DNA from: Bacillus_AD sp047238185 | GTDB taxonomy: Bacteria; Bacillota; Bacilli; Bacillales; DSM-1321 | Assembly (NCBI RefSeq): GCF_047238185.1 | Contig: NZ_JBDFMI010000001.1 | Span: 1,364,001 to 1,428,000 of the forward strand | Direction: 5' to 3' | Length of the DNA: 64,000 nucleotides | Shown here: in pieces, positions 18,759 through 26,500 of the stretch | How the letters are laid out: each line of letters starts with the position of its first letter | How positions within the stretch are numbered: the stretch's first letter is position 1 | Translations under genes and position numbers: made by a program | Notes under the pieces: generated by a model | What the model saw: the letters and a program-made list of their open reading frames with translations, nothing else | What the model was told of the DNA's origin: nothing | The model's database searches: none

Positions 18759-18917
18759 ACTCTCATATAATAGTGGGGATAAGGCCCACAAGTTTCTACC
18801 AGGCTGCCGTAAATGGCCTGACTATGAGTGGACATTTTTTCCTGAGATGATAAGGGCTCGGGCTTGATTGTTGCACTCTTTTTAAAGAGAGGGCGGCATG
18901 AAGGCCCGAGCTTTTTT
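18759..18917 (+). promoter_or_regulatory. Guanine riboswitch with transcription terminator
   Basis: The aptamer occupies 18759-18831. P1 is CTCATA/TATGAG. The conserved core strings ATAATAGTGGGGATAAGG, AAGTTTCTACC, CCGTAAATGG and CTGACTATG match the xpt aptamer. The ligand-reading base in GACTATG is C, so guanine/hypoxanthine rather than adenine. The expression platform is a terminator (GCTCGGGC 18856-18863 with GCCCGAGC 18904-18911, then T6). Ligand binding should therefore switch off xpt-pbuX. Confidence 0.95.
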
Positions 18918-18951
18918 GCATATAAGGATCAAACGATGGGGGTAACGAAAA

Positions 18952-19524
18952 ATGGAAGCATTAAAGAAGAAGATTCATGAAGAAGGGAAGGTCCTGTCGG
19001 ATACCGTATTGAAGGTGGACTCTTTCATTAATCATCAGATGGATCCAGTTTTGATGAAGGAAATCGGAAAGGAATTCGCCGATCGCTTCAAAGAAGCCGG
19101 AATCACGAAAGTGCTGACCATCGAGTCTTCTGGCATTGGCCCGGCTCTAATGGCCGCTCTTGAATTGCAGGTACAAATGGTATTCGCGAGAAAACGAAAG
19201 TCATTAACGCTGACAGAAGGCTTAATAACAACAAAGGTATACTCATACACGAAACAAGAAACAAATGATGTGACCATTTCCAGCCACTTCATTAACGAAG
19301 ATGACAAAATTCTTATTATCGATGATTTCCTTGCCAATGGACAGGCTGCTTTAGGCTTGATCGATATTGTCAAACAAGCAGGCGCGGAGCCGGTCGGCGT
19401 AGGCATTGTGATAGAAAAGTCATTCCAGGAGGGGCGCGAGCTCGTTTTGGAAACAGGTGTCCAGCTTGAATCTTTGGCAAGAGTTGCATCTTTAGCGGAT
19501 GGAAAAGTCGAATTCGTAGATTAA
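18952..19524 (+). CDS. xpt: Xanthine phosphoribosyltransferase
   Basis: 190 residues. It converts xanthine and PRPP to XMP in purine salvage. The PRPP-binding loop ILIIDDFLANGQA is near residue 122-134, and the N-terminal MEALKKKIHEEGKVLSDTVL is typical of Xpt. First gene behind the guanine riboswitch, 21 bp before pbuX. Confidence 0.97.
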   Translation: MEALKKKIHEEGKVLSDTVLKVDSFINHQMDPVLMKEIGKEFADRFKEAGITKVLTIESSGIGPALMAALELQVQMVFARKRKSLTLTEGLITTKVYSYTKQETNDVTISSHFINEDDKILIIDDFLANGQAALGLIDIVKQAGAEPVGVGIVIEKSFQEGRELVLETGVQLESLARVASLADGKVEFVD

Positions 19525-19545
19525 TAGTTCTGAGGGGGATATGAA

Positions 19546-20856
19546 ATGAAGATGAGTCCGTGGAAAGTAGCATCACTTGGAATCCAGCATGTACTTGCTA
19601 TGTACGCAGGAGCGGTCATTGTGCCATTGATTATTGGGGGCGCTGTCGGCCTTTCAGCAGAAAACCTGACTTTTTTAGTATCAGTTGATATTCTTATGTG
19701 TGGAATTGCCACTATTCTGCAATTATACCGCAATAAATTTATGGGCATAGGGTTGCCAATTATGCTTGGCTGTTCATTTACTGCTGTTGCTCCAATGATC
19801 CAAATCGGAAATGAATATGGCATCGGTAGCATGTATGGAAGCATTATTGTATCAGGTATTATCGTAGTGTTAATCAGTAAATTTTTCGGAAAATTAGTTC
19901 GTTTTTTCCCTCCTGTTGTAACAGGCTCCGTTGTCACGATTATTGGGATTACACTTATTCCAGTGGCCATCAATAATTTAGCAGGCGGACAAGGAGCAGA
20001 GGATTTTGGTTCGCCAACCAATTTGCTATTGGGGTTTGGCACGTTATTATTAATTATTGTTTTATACCGATTCTCAAAAGGATTTATGCGCTCAATCGCT
20101 GTTTTGGTTGGACTGGTACTGGGAACAGTAGCTGCTTATTTCATGGGCATGGTGAATATGAGTTCAGTGATGGATGCATCATGGTTCCATATGCCTAAAC
20201 CATTCTTCTTAGGTACACCAACCTTCCATTTCACACCGATCCTTACAATGACACTGGTGGCGATAGTCAGCTTAGTTGAATCGACTGGCGTCTACTTTGC
20301 ACTTGGAGACATTTGCGATAAAAAGATTACGGAAAAGGACTTATCAAAAGGCTACCGTGCCGAAGGGAGTGCCATTATTTTAGGAGGACTTTTCAATTCG
20401 TTCCCATATACGACTTTTTCGCAAAATGTCGGCTTAATTCAAATATCAGGCGTGAAAACAAAGAATGTTATTTATGCGGCAGCGGGATTCTTGGTTGTAT
20501 TCGGCCTCATCCCGAAAATTGGCGCTTTGACGACGATTGTTCCTTCCTCCGTATTGGGAGGGGCGATGGTAGCGATGTTCGGAATGGTTGTTGCTTCGGG
20601 TATCAAAATGCTAAGCCAGGTTGATTTTTCTTCGCAGGAAAACTTGTTGATCATTGCTTGTTCCATAGGGATTGGATTAGGCGTAACTGTAGTTCCTGAT
20701 CTATTTGCACATCTGCCGAACAATATTAAAATCTTAACAAACAACGGAATTGTGGCGGGAAGTGTGACCGCTATCGTCCTGAATATTGTATTCAATGTAC
20801 TGAAACTGAAGAAGAAAGAAGATATCACTAGCATCCAAGCGCAAAAAGCATCATAA
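19546..20856 (+). CDS. pbuX: Xanthine permease, NCS2 family
   Basis: 436 residues, about 14 membrane segments, length as B. subtilis PbuX. NCS2 landmarks: QHVLAMYAGAVIVP at the N-terminus and the substrate region SLVESTGVYFALGD near residue 245. It imports xanthine for the phosphoribosyltransferase encoded just upstream; both are controlled by the same riboswitch. Confidence 0.96.
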   Translation: MKMSPWKVASLGIQHVLAMYAGAVIVPLIIGGAVGLSAENLTFLVSVDILMCGIATILQLYRNKFMGIGLPIMLGCSFTAVAPMIQIGNEYGIGSMYGSIIVSGIIVVLISKFFGKLVRFFPPVVTGSVVTIIGITLIPVAINNLAGGQGAEDFGSPTNLLLGFGTLLLIIVLYRFSKGFMRSIAVLVGLVLGTVAAYFMGMVNMSSVMDASWFHMPKPFFLGTPTFHFTPILTMTLVAIVSLVESTGVYFALGDICDKKITEKDLSKGYRAEGSAIILGGLFNSFPYTTFSQNVGLIQISGVKTKNVIYAAAGFLVVFGLIPKIGALTTIVPSSVLGGAMVAMFGMVVASGIKMLSQVDFSSQENLLIIACSIGIGLGVTVVPDLFAHLPNNIKILTNNGIVAGSVTAIVLNIVFNVLKLKKKEDITSIQAQKAS

Positions 20857-20933
20857 ATGAATCATTCTATAAACATTTCTGTTATTTAGTCAAAATGGTC
20901 TATTGGTTAAAAAAAATGTGCTGAAATAATTGA

Positions 20934-20980
20934 AAGAACCGTTGTCAGAAAGCATCGAAAATCTGTTGGCGGTTCTTTTT
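20934..20980 (+). terminator. Terminator after pbuX
   Basis: AAGAACCG / CGGTTCTT arms with a long imperfect loop and T5. Confidence 0.7.
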
Positions 20981-21094
20981 CGTATGTGCAGAATGATGGT
21001 TGTTTAGAAGATTACTAACTGAAATAGATATTTTGAAAAATTGGACCTGTATTAAGGAAAGAGATGAATTCAAATTTGCTGTCCTTTTTAAAAA

Positions 21095-21110
21095 GTGCTA
21101 AAATTAGCAC
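21095..21110 (+). promoter_or_regulatory. Palindrome upstream of rrf2-type gene, candidate operator
   Basis: GTGCTAA-AA-TTAGCAC: perfect 7-bp arms with a 2-bp centre, ending 30 bp before the start of the Rrf2-type regulator. Autoregulation is inferred. Confidence 0.5.
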
Positions 21111-21140
21111 ATATTAAAAAGGAGAGTATATATTTCGATC

Positions 21141-21539
21141 ATGGCCCAATTAAAACGATTTGGATTTGCAGTTCAGGCATTGCTTATCTTGGCAGAAAAA
21201 TCGACTTTACGTTCAAGCATTGAAATCGCCGAGGAAATCAGCTGTGAACCTACCGCTTTACGTAAAATAATGTCACAGCTTGCAGAGGCAGGGTTTGTGA
21301 GAGTAAAACAGGGAAGGACCGGGGGATACATGCTTGCTGTTTTACCAGAAGAAATAACCCTTTTTCAGGTGTATGCTTCCGTGTATGAAGAAGAGCCTGC
21401 GTGGGACCGCATGCTGGATACGACTGGTAATCATCCGTTCGGTATAAGAGTAAATGAATCATTTCGGGGAATTATGGAGGAAATCCGTACGCAGGTGGAA
21501 AGGGTGTTAGGCGATTATACATTGGCTGACCTATTATAA
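21141..21539 (+). CDS. Rrf2-family transcriptional regulator (no Fe-S triad)
   Basis: 132 residues. The N-terminal winged helix shows the Rrf2 pattern (SIEIAEEISCEPTALRKIMS, then QGRTGGYML). Only one Cys (about residue 37) is present, so the three-Cys cluster of IscR/NsrR-type sensors is missing; it resembles the YwnA/Rrf2-like group. It may control itself and the downstream AbrB-type membrane gene. Confidence 0.85.
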   Translation: MAQLKRFGFAVQALLILAEKSTLRSSIEIAEEISCEPTALRKIMSQLAEAGFVRVKQGRTGGYMLAVLPEEITLFQVYASVYEEEPAWDRMLDTTGNHPFGIRVNESFRGIMEEIRTQVERVLGDYTLADLL

Positions 21540-21561
21540 GCGAAATGCCATAGTTTAAAAT

Positions 21562-21577
21562 GTGCATTTTTTTGCAC
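21562..21577 (+). promoter_or_regulatory. Small inverted repeat after rrf2-type gene
   Basis: GTGCA-N6-TGCAC lies between the regulator and the AbrB-family gene. The GTGC/GCAC half-sites resemble those of the palindrome at 21095, so it may be a second operator or a weak hairpin. Confidence 0.3.
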
Positions 21578-21670
21578 GTTTATGCATCGGAGATTTGTTT
21601 GTTTATTTATTCGTTGGCTGAGGTCCTTTTCACTGTTTATAGGATGGGGAACAAGGGGGCTTGAGGGGTA

Positions 21671-22750
21671 ATGAAGTACAGATTTTTTTCGTTGTTTATA
21701 GGAATGGCGGGGGCTCTATTGTTTAGCGTTCTGAACTTGCCGGTACCCTGGTTGCTTGGTCCGATGATTGCTGTATTGATAGGGTCAAGTATTTTTAAAG
21801 GAAGGTTGTTATGGTCGAAAAAGCTTAGGGACGGAGCTATGATTGTTATCGGATATACGATTGGGTTGAGCATGACTGCCACTGCTTTGTATTCCATGGT
21901 CAAGCAATTGCCGTTTATGTTAATAATGACTCTACTGCTGCTGTCCTACAGTGCAGGAATTGCCATTCTGGTTTCCAAAATATCCGGGATTGATTATAAG
22001 ACTGCTCTTTTAGGAAGTATTCCCGGGGGGCTAACACAAGTGTTGATTCTTGCTGAAGAGACAGAAGGAGTTAATTTGACGATTGTTACAGTGACTCAAG
22101 TTCTGAGGCTAATGATGATTATCATTTTTATTCCTCTTCTTGCATTCAGCTCTCTTTTTTCTGGTGGAAATGCCGTTACTGCTGCTGTACATGCTTCTGC
22201 AGCAACGTCCGCTTCATGGGAAGGCCTATTTCCGAATATCCTGCTTTTTGCCCCGGTAGCCATCGTGCTGGCATTGCTGGGGAATAGAATCCGTTTTCCT
22301 ACAGCCTTTTTATTAGGGCCAGCCATTGGAACAATCATTCTGCAAGTAGCCGGGATACAAGGGCAGGAACTGCCTCCTGCCATAACAGATGCCGCACAGC
22401 TGATGATAGGCATTCAGGTTGGATTAATGTTAAAGCCTGGGGAATTGTCCAAAAAGATGCGCACGCTCTCTCTTGCTGTTGTCAGTGGATTGCTGCTGAT
22501 GGTAGGTGCAATAGGCTTAGGTTTTCTTCTGACAAAGTTAATACACATTTCATCTGCAACAGGGCTGTTAAGTTTAGCGCCAGGTGGAATGGACCAGATG
22601 AGCATCATCACGCAAGAAATTCATGCGAATCTCTATATAGTGGCAGGATATCAATTATTTCGCACGTTTTTCATATTCTTTGCCATACCTCCATTATTGA
22701 GGTTTTTATTTAAAGCAGTGCCATTAAAAGCTAGCCATAGTAATGGGTAG
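21671..22750 (+). CDS. AbrB-family (PF05145-type) membrane protein
   Basis: 359 residues with about ten membrane segments in two internal repeats, each with the hallmark PVPWLLGPMIA- or FPTAFLLGPAIGT-type motif. This family is often mislabelled ammonia monooxygenase or AbrB regulator; it is a predicted permease of unknown substrate. GAGGGG lies just before ATG 21671. Confidence 0.85.
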   Translation: MKYRFFSLFIGMAGALLFSVLNLPVPWLLGPMIAVLIGSSIFKGRLLWSKKLRDGAMIVIGYTIGLSMTATALYSMVKQLPFMLIMTLLLLSYSAGIAILVSKISGIDYKTALLGSIPGGLTQVLILAEETEGVNLTIVTVTQVLRLMMIIIFIPLLAFSSLFSGGNAVTAAVHASAATSASWEGLFPNILLFAPVAIVLALLGNRIRFPTAFLLGPAIGTIILQVAGIQGQELPPAITDAAQLMIGIQVGLMLKPGELSKKMRTLSLAVVSGLLLMVGAIGLGFLLTKLIHISSATGLLSLAPGGMDQMSIITQEIHANLYIVAGYQLFRTFFIFFAIPPLLRFLFKAVPLKASHSNG

Positions 22751-22772
22751 AAAAAGGAAGGGAGTTTTCAAC

Positions 22773-23330
22773 ATGACTATCGATTTCAAAAAAACAGCAT
22801 TGGTGATCATTGATTTGCAGAAGGGGATTGTAGGGCTTTCGCCGGAAGGATCGGCAATTGTTGGGAGGGCTGCCAAACTGGCGGATGTATTCCGCAGAGA
22901 AGGGGGCTTCATTGCAAATGTACATGTAGATTTTTTGGATGGACGGGATAAACTCGATCCTGCAACGGATTATATGGCCAATTCTTCTACAGCACCCGCG
23001 GATTGGTCCGATTTTGTCCCAGAGCTGAAAGTGGGCAAGGGGGACTATGTTGTCACTAAACGGCAATGGGGCGCATTTTTCGGAACAGATTTGGATCTCC
23101 AATTACGGAGAAGAGGAATCGATACCATTGTTTTATGCGGGATTGCCACGAATATTGGAGTAGAGACGACTGCTCGGGAAGCATTTCAATATGGATACAA
23201 CCAGATTTTTATTACGGATGCTATGGCAACATTTAGTAAGGAAGAGCATGAGGCCACCTGTGTGTATATTTTTCCGAAAATAGGAAAGGTTAGAACCCTT
23301 GAAGCATTCCTGGCTGAAATAGAAGCATAG
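22773..23330 (+). CDS. Isochorismatase-fold protein, YecD-like, nucleophilic Cys missing
   Basis: 185 residues, start ATG 22773 after GGAAGGGAG. Fold markers: VIIDLQKG (Asp of the triad, residue about 12), TKRQWGAF (Lys), then CGIATNIGVETTAREA, where the family has Cys two residues after Asn and this protein has Gly. As I recall, E. coli YecD shows the same Asn-Ile-Gly pattern. Hydrolase activity by the usual Cys mechanism is therefore doubtful. Confidence 0.85.
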   Translation: MTIDFKKTALVIIDLQKGIVGLSPEGSAIVGRAAKLADVFRREGGFIANVHVDFLDGRDKLDPATDYMANSSTAPADWSDFVPELKVGKGDYVVTKRQWGAFFGTDLDLQLRRRGIDTIVLCGIATNIGVETTAREAFQYGYNQIFITDAMATFSKEEHEATCVYIFPKIGKVRTLEAFLAEIEA

Positions 23331-23373
23331 GAGAGGTTTTTTGCCACTTGGTTTCGTTCCTTTGCATATAATC

Positions 23374-23405
23374 AAAAAGGCAGCCTCCATAAGGAGACTG
23401 CCTTG
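23374..23405. terminator. Bidirectional terminator before cspD 3' end
   Basis: AAGGCAGCCTCC / GGAGACTGCCTT with loop ATAA and flanking A/T runs, between convergent genes. Confidence 0.85.
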
Positions 23406-23423
23406 AATTAGTATGGTAAGCTA

Positions 23424-23624
23424 TTACAGTTTTACAACGTTAGTAGCTTGAGGTCCGCGTTGACCTTCTTCTACGTCAAAAGAAACGCTTTGACCTTCGT
23501 CTAAAGTTTTGAATCCGTCAGTTTGGATAGCTGAGAAATGTACGAATACGTCTTCTCCGCCTTCGCGCTCGATGAATCCGAAACCTTTATCTGCGTTAAA
23601 CCATTTTACTTTACCTTGTTCCAT
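23424..23624 (-). CDS. cspD: Cold-shock protein
   Basis: 66 residues, single OB-fold nucleic-acid-binding domain. RNP1 KGFGFIE and RNP2 VFVHFSAI are both intact. It ends NVVKL, like B. subtilis CspD rather than CspB. AGGAGG precedes the ATG and a GTGCT-TT-AGCAC hairpin (23640-23651) sits just upstream, inside a long A/T-rich leader of the kind seen in csp mRNAs. Confidence 0.95.
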   Translation of the reverse strand: MEQGKVKWFNADKGFGFIEREGGEDVFVHFSAIQTDGFKTLDEGQSVSFDVEEGQRGPQATNVVKL

Positions 23625-23958
23625 GTTTGTTGCCTCCTAGTGCTTTAGCACAATGTATTACTATCTTTGTATCTTTTTTGACGAAAAGTGCTACACTTTT
23701 ACCATTCAATTCCGAACAAAAATAATTCTTTTTTAGAATAACAGAAAAAACGATGGAATGCAAATTGATTCCTTTCTATTTTTGCAGTAAACCTATAATT
23801 GTGTCAGAAAGAGTCAGAAAGCTTAATGGTGAAGAAGGCGTATACATCTTTTTTGAATAGGCAATGGCCGATTCCTTTTTGAAACGTATAAATAAGAAAG
23901 AATGGGTTATTGTGGTATAATATATATATATCATTATATTGGGATAGAAGGGATTAAG

Positions 23959-24657
23959 ATGAGAATCATTTGTTTTGGAGATAGCCTCACTAGAGGTGTT
24001 TCGATTGTAAAAGGCCGAATGCGCATTCTAAAGGATAATTATCCAGCCCTATTGGCGGATTTTTTCCAAAAAAAAGAGAAATCGGTGGAAGTTTTGAATA
24101 AAGGCGTTTTTAATGACAATTCCGATTTATTATTGGCAAGGCTTGAAAAAGATGTTATCTCATTAAAACCGGATTTAGCTATAATCGGAATTGGCGGGAA
24201 TGATTGTAACTTTCGTTGGAAAGAAGTTGCCCGGTTTCCGGATCGAGAACATGAAGCAGTTGTCCCTTTGCAACGGTATATTCACAATTTAAAAGAAATC
24301 GTTTCCAGGTTGAAGCAAGAGCAAATCTTTCCATTGTTTTTAACATTGCCTCCCTTGGATCCTTCTTGCTATTATGCGTTCTTAAGCGCGCAATTCTGCT
24401 CGTCGCTCGGTCATTGGATCAGTAAGGTCGGGGGAATTGAGCATTGGCACGGACAATACAATCGCGCATTGAACAAGTGGATTGAAGAGGAAGGCCTGAA
24501 GAAGATTGACGTACGGAATGCAATTAAACAATCGGGTGAACTTAGCCATTTAATCAGTGATGATGGCATCCACTTGACCTCAGAAGGCTATCATGCACTA
24601 AGCAAGGCTATCATTGAAACGATAGCTCCTTTTGTTCATAACATGCAAAGAGCATAA
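23959..24657 (+). CDS. SGNH/GDSL hydrolase
   Basis: 232 residues. Block I CFGDSLTRG with the catalytic Ser is at residues 5-13, block III GIGGNDCNF near 80, and block V DDGIHLT, with the Asp/His pair, near 205-211. Esterase or lipase-like activity on an unknown substrate; cytoplasmic, no signal peptide. The start is ATG 23959 after GAAGGGA; upstream in-frame sequence lies in the AT-rich promoter. Confidence 0.9.
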   Translation: MRIICFGDSLTRGVSIVKGRMRILKDNYPALLADFFQKKEKSVEVLNKGVFNDNSDLLLARLEKDVISLKPDLAIIGIGGNDCNFRWKEVARFPDREHEAVVPLQRYIHNLKEIVSRLKQEQIFPLFLTLPPLDPSCYYAFLSAQFCSSLGHWISKVGGIEHWHGQYNRALNKWIEEEGLKKIDVRNAIKQSGELSHLISDDGIHLTSEGYHALSKAIIETIAPFVHNMQRA

Positions 24658-24680
24658 GACAAGTGTCTTATGCTCTTTAT
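24646..24680. terminator. Bidirectional terminator
   Basis: AAAGAGCATAAGACA / TGTCTTATGCTCTTT perfect stem between the convergent hydrolase and DUF4003-like genes. Confidence 0.85.
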
Positions 24681-25630
24681 GTTGAAGCGGAAGAGGAAGC
24701 TGCTTGCTGTGAAAGGATGGTGTACATGATGCTATTGTAGGCAATAGCAAGTACTATGTCTTCTATTTGCTCGGTATCATCCATTTCCAATGCAGTGAAT
24801 ACTGTTCCGAATAAAGCGCGGAACCTGTTTCCTACGCTCCACTTGCCCATCCCCTTTACCTTTTCTAATGCTTCCATTTTCTCTTTCACGCTCTGGACCA
24901 TTAATTCGGCAGGTTGCCTGCTGGCCGCCAATAGGGCGATTAACGGCTGGGCTTGAGTTTGCATGACAATGCCATTGGACTTGAATGTATCATGGCAAAG
25001 CAATATAGCCTCGGATGTTTTAATCGGTTCCCATTTCAATAACGTTGCCATATGGGAAATGGTTTGAAGAGACTGCCCGCGTTTGTAACCTGTTTTGTTT
25101 AAAATATGATAAAAGTGTTCAATGTTCCTTGTTGTGTGTTTGATATTTGAATGGAACCGGGCAAGCATGGCTGCGAATATGGCATCTTCACCAGAAGTCA
25201 GCCAAAAATGCTCTTTTTTCATTGTTTTGTAATAGGAATAGATTAGTTCCGTTTTCACAGATGGTGTTCCGTCCGTTTCTTTGGAAGCCAGGTATCCTGA
25301 TACATATGGGAGGTATGAACTTCTTTTGAAACCTGCTTCCTTTAAGTCCGCGTATCGATTGATGATTTTCTTCATTTGCCCTTCTCGATCGGGAAAAGGA
25401 AGGGCTAATGAAGAAACAGGAAGTAAGTTCTCATTCCTGAATGGCGAAAGAATAGTGGTTTGTTCTTTCAGTCTTTTTATATTTTCGGTTAATCCGCTTT
25501 CGTTGAATTCACATTGCCTGGCAGCGAGCTGCATGGCAGAAAAAACACGCATCATTTTGGAATGCGACCGAAAAGACTGAAGTGCCCGAGAAAGGTTTGA
25601 TAGAAATAGAGAGAAAGAACGGTGCTCCAT
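24677..25630 (-). CDS. DUF4003-like protein
   Basis: 317 residues, soluble and mostly helical, no motif of known chemistry. The repeated helical layout, with YLPYVSGYLAS and YYKTMKKEHFWLTSGEDAIFA, resembles the Bacillus DUF4003 proteins as I recall them. It ends in a Ser-rich tail. Function unknown. Confidence 0.6.
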   Translation of the reverse strand: MEHRSFSLFLSNLSRALQSFRSHSKMMRVFSAMQLAARQCEFNESGLTENIKRLKEQTTILSPFRNENLLPVSSLALPFPDREGQMKKIINRYADLKEAGFKRSSYLPYVSGYLASKETDGTPSVKTELIYSYYKTMKKEHFWLTSGEDAIFAAMLARFHSNIKHTTRNIEHFYHILNKTGYKRGQSLQTISHMATLLKWEPIKTSEAILLCHDTFKSNGIVMQTQAQPLIALLAASRQPAELMVQSVKEKMEALEKVKGMGKWSVGNRFRALFGTVFTALEMDDTEQIEDIVLAIAYNSIMYTILSQQAASSSAST

Positions 25631-25812
25631 TTTATTGCCTCCAGACTGTTTTTCTTCAGTATACGATAAGTGTAAAGGATTGTGTTGTTATGGTGTAAAT
25701 CGCTGGTGATTGAATTCATTCGTCTGGTGGACGTTTTCTTCGAATAACGATTCTAAAGGTGAGAACAGAAGCATATGGCTAAGAATACAATGTAGAAAAG
25801 GATGTGTAGTAG

Positions 25813-25956
25813 ATGGAAAAAAAATATTGTGTTCATTGCCGCAGGTTAATTAATGATGAATGTGTGTGTGGAGGCTGTGGGAATAATCAATTTAAAGATA
25901 TTGTCATTTCAGTACAAGCTCAAGGAAATAAACTAAAACAGCATCACGACTTGTAG
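25813..25956 (+). CDS. Small zinc-ribbon-like protein, 47 residues
   Basis: ATG 25813 to TAG 25956. Cysteines at residues 6, 9, 17, 19 and 22 in a CVHC...CVCGGC arrangement can bind one zinc. The remainder is a short beta-like stretch and a polar tail. No strong Shine-Dalgarno is visible, but the Cys pattern is unlikely by chance. Confidence 0.6.
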   Translation: MEKKYCVHCRRLINDECVCGGCGNNQFKDIVISVQAQGNKLKQHHDL

Positions 25957-26088
25957 ACTTTTTTGAAGAAACGATATTTGGCTATTTTGAAAGAGCTGCC
26001 TGATCAAGCAGCTCTGGAAAATTGGTACTTTTGCTCGATAGTTCACATATTTGTCGGGAATAGATAAGAAAATTTTTTTGATTCACAT

Positions 26089-26103
26089 TGATAATGATTA
26101 TCA
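26089..26103 (+). promoter_or_regulatory. Fur box
   Basis: TGATAATGATTATCA, a perfect 7-1-7 inverted repeat identical to the Bacillus Fur consensus core, 64 bp before the 31-residue ORF. Confidence 0.85.
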
Positions 26104-26166
26104 TTTTTGTTAATATAAATGTAATGATAAATATTCTCAATAAGAAAATGCAGGAAGGTGAATTAA

Positions 26167-26262
26167 ATGACTGTTGTTCTGGTAGTCGGTACAGTGGCGG
26201 TATATTCGTTTGTAACAGCGCATGTGTTGAAACATGTTGGTAAACCTTCTAATGTCCAATAA
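26167..26262 (+). CDS. Fur-box-linked 31-residue membrane peptide
   Basis: ATG 26167, with GGAAGGTG upstream. Residues 2-20 (TVVLVVGTVAVYSFVTAHV) form a single hydrophobic span, followed by a short basic tail (LKHVGKPSNVQ). With the perfect Fur site upstream it should be expressed under iron limitation. I do not recognise a named family; it is not obviously FbpA, FbpB or FbpC. Confidence 0.65.
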   Translation: MTVVLVVGTVAVYSFVTAHVLKHVGKPSNVQ

Positions 26263-26288
26263 AATGCGAACAATTGATTCGCTCAGAA

Positions 26289-26340
26289 AAGAGGCTTATC
26301 CAAAAAGTTGTAAAATCAACTTTTTGGATAAGCCTCTTTG
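26289..26340 (+). terminator. Perfect 23-bp hairpin downstream of the Fur-linked peptide
   Basis: Two 23-nt arms (AAAGAGGCTTATCC... and its exact complement) around loop TAAAAT. It may act as a terminator although only a short T-rich run follows. The perfect arm length is unusual for a terminator. Confidence 0.6.
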
Positions 26341-26500
26341 ATTTTTGTCTCTCATGTTTATCCATGCTTAAGGCTTCCTGCCCATTGACGCCTGAAACTG
26401 GCCGAAGCTATACCGGCGGCCTGCGCTTTTATTCTAGGAAACAGGTTAAAAATGGATTACAATAGAAGAGATGAAATTTGGGGAACAAGGGGAATGATTC

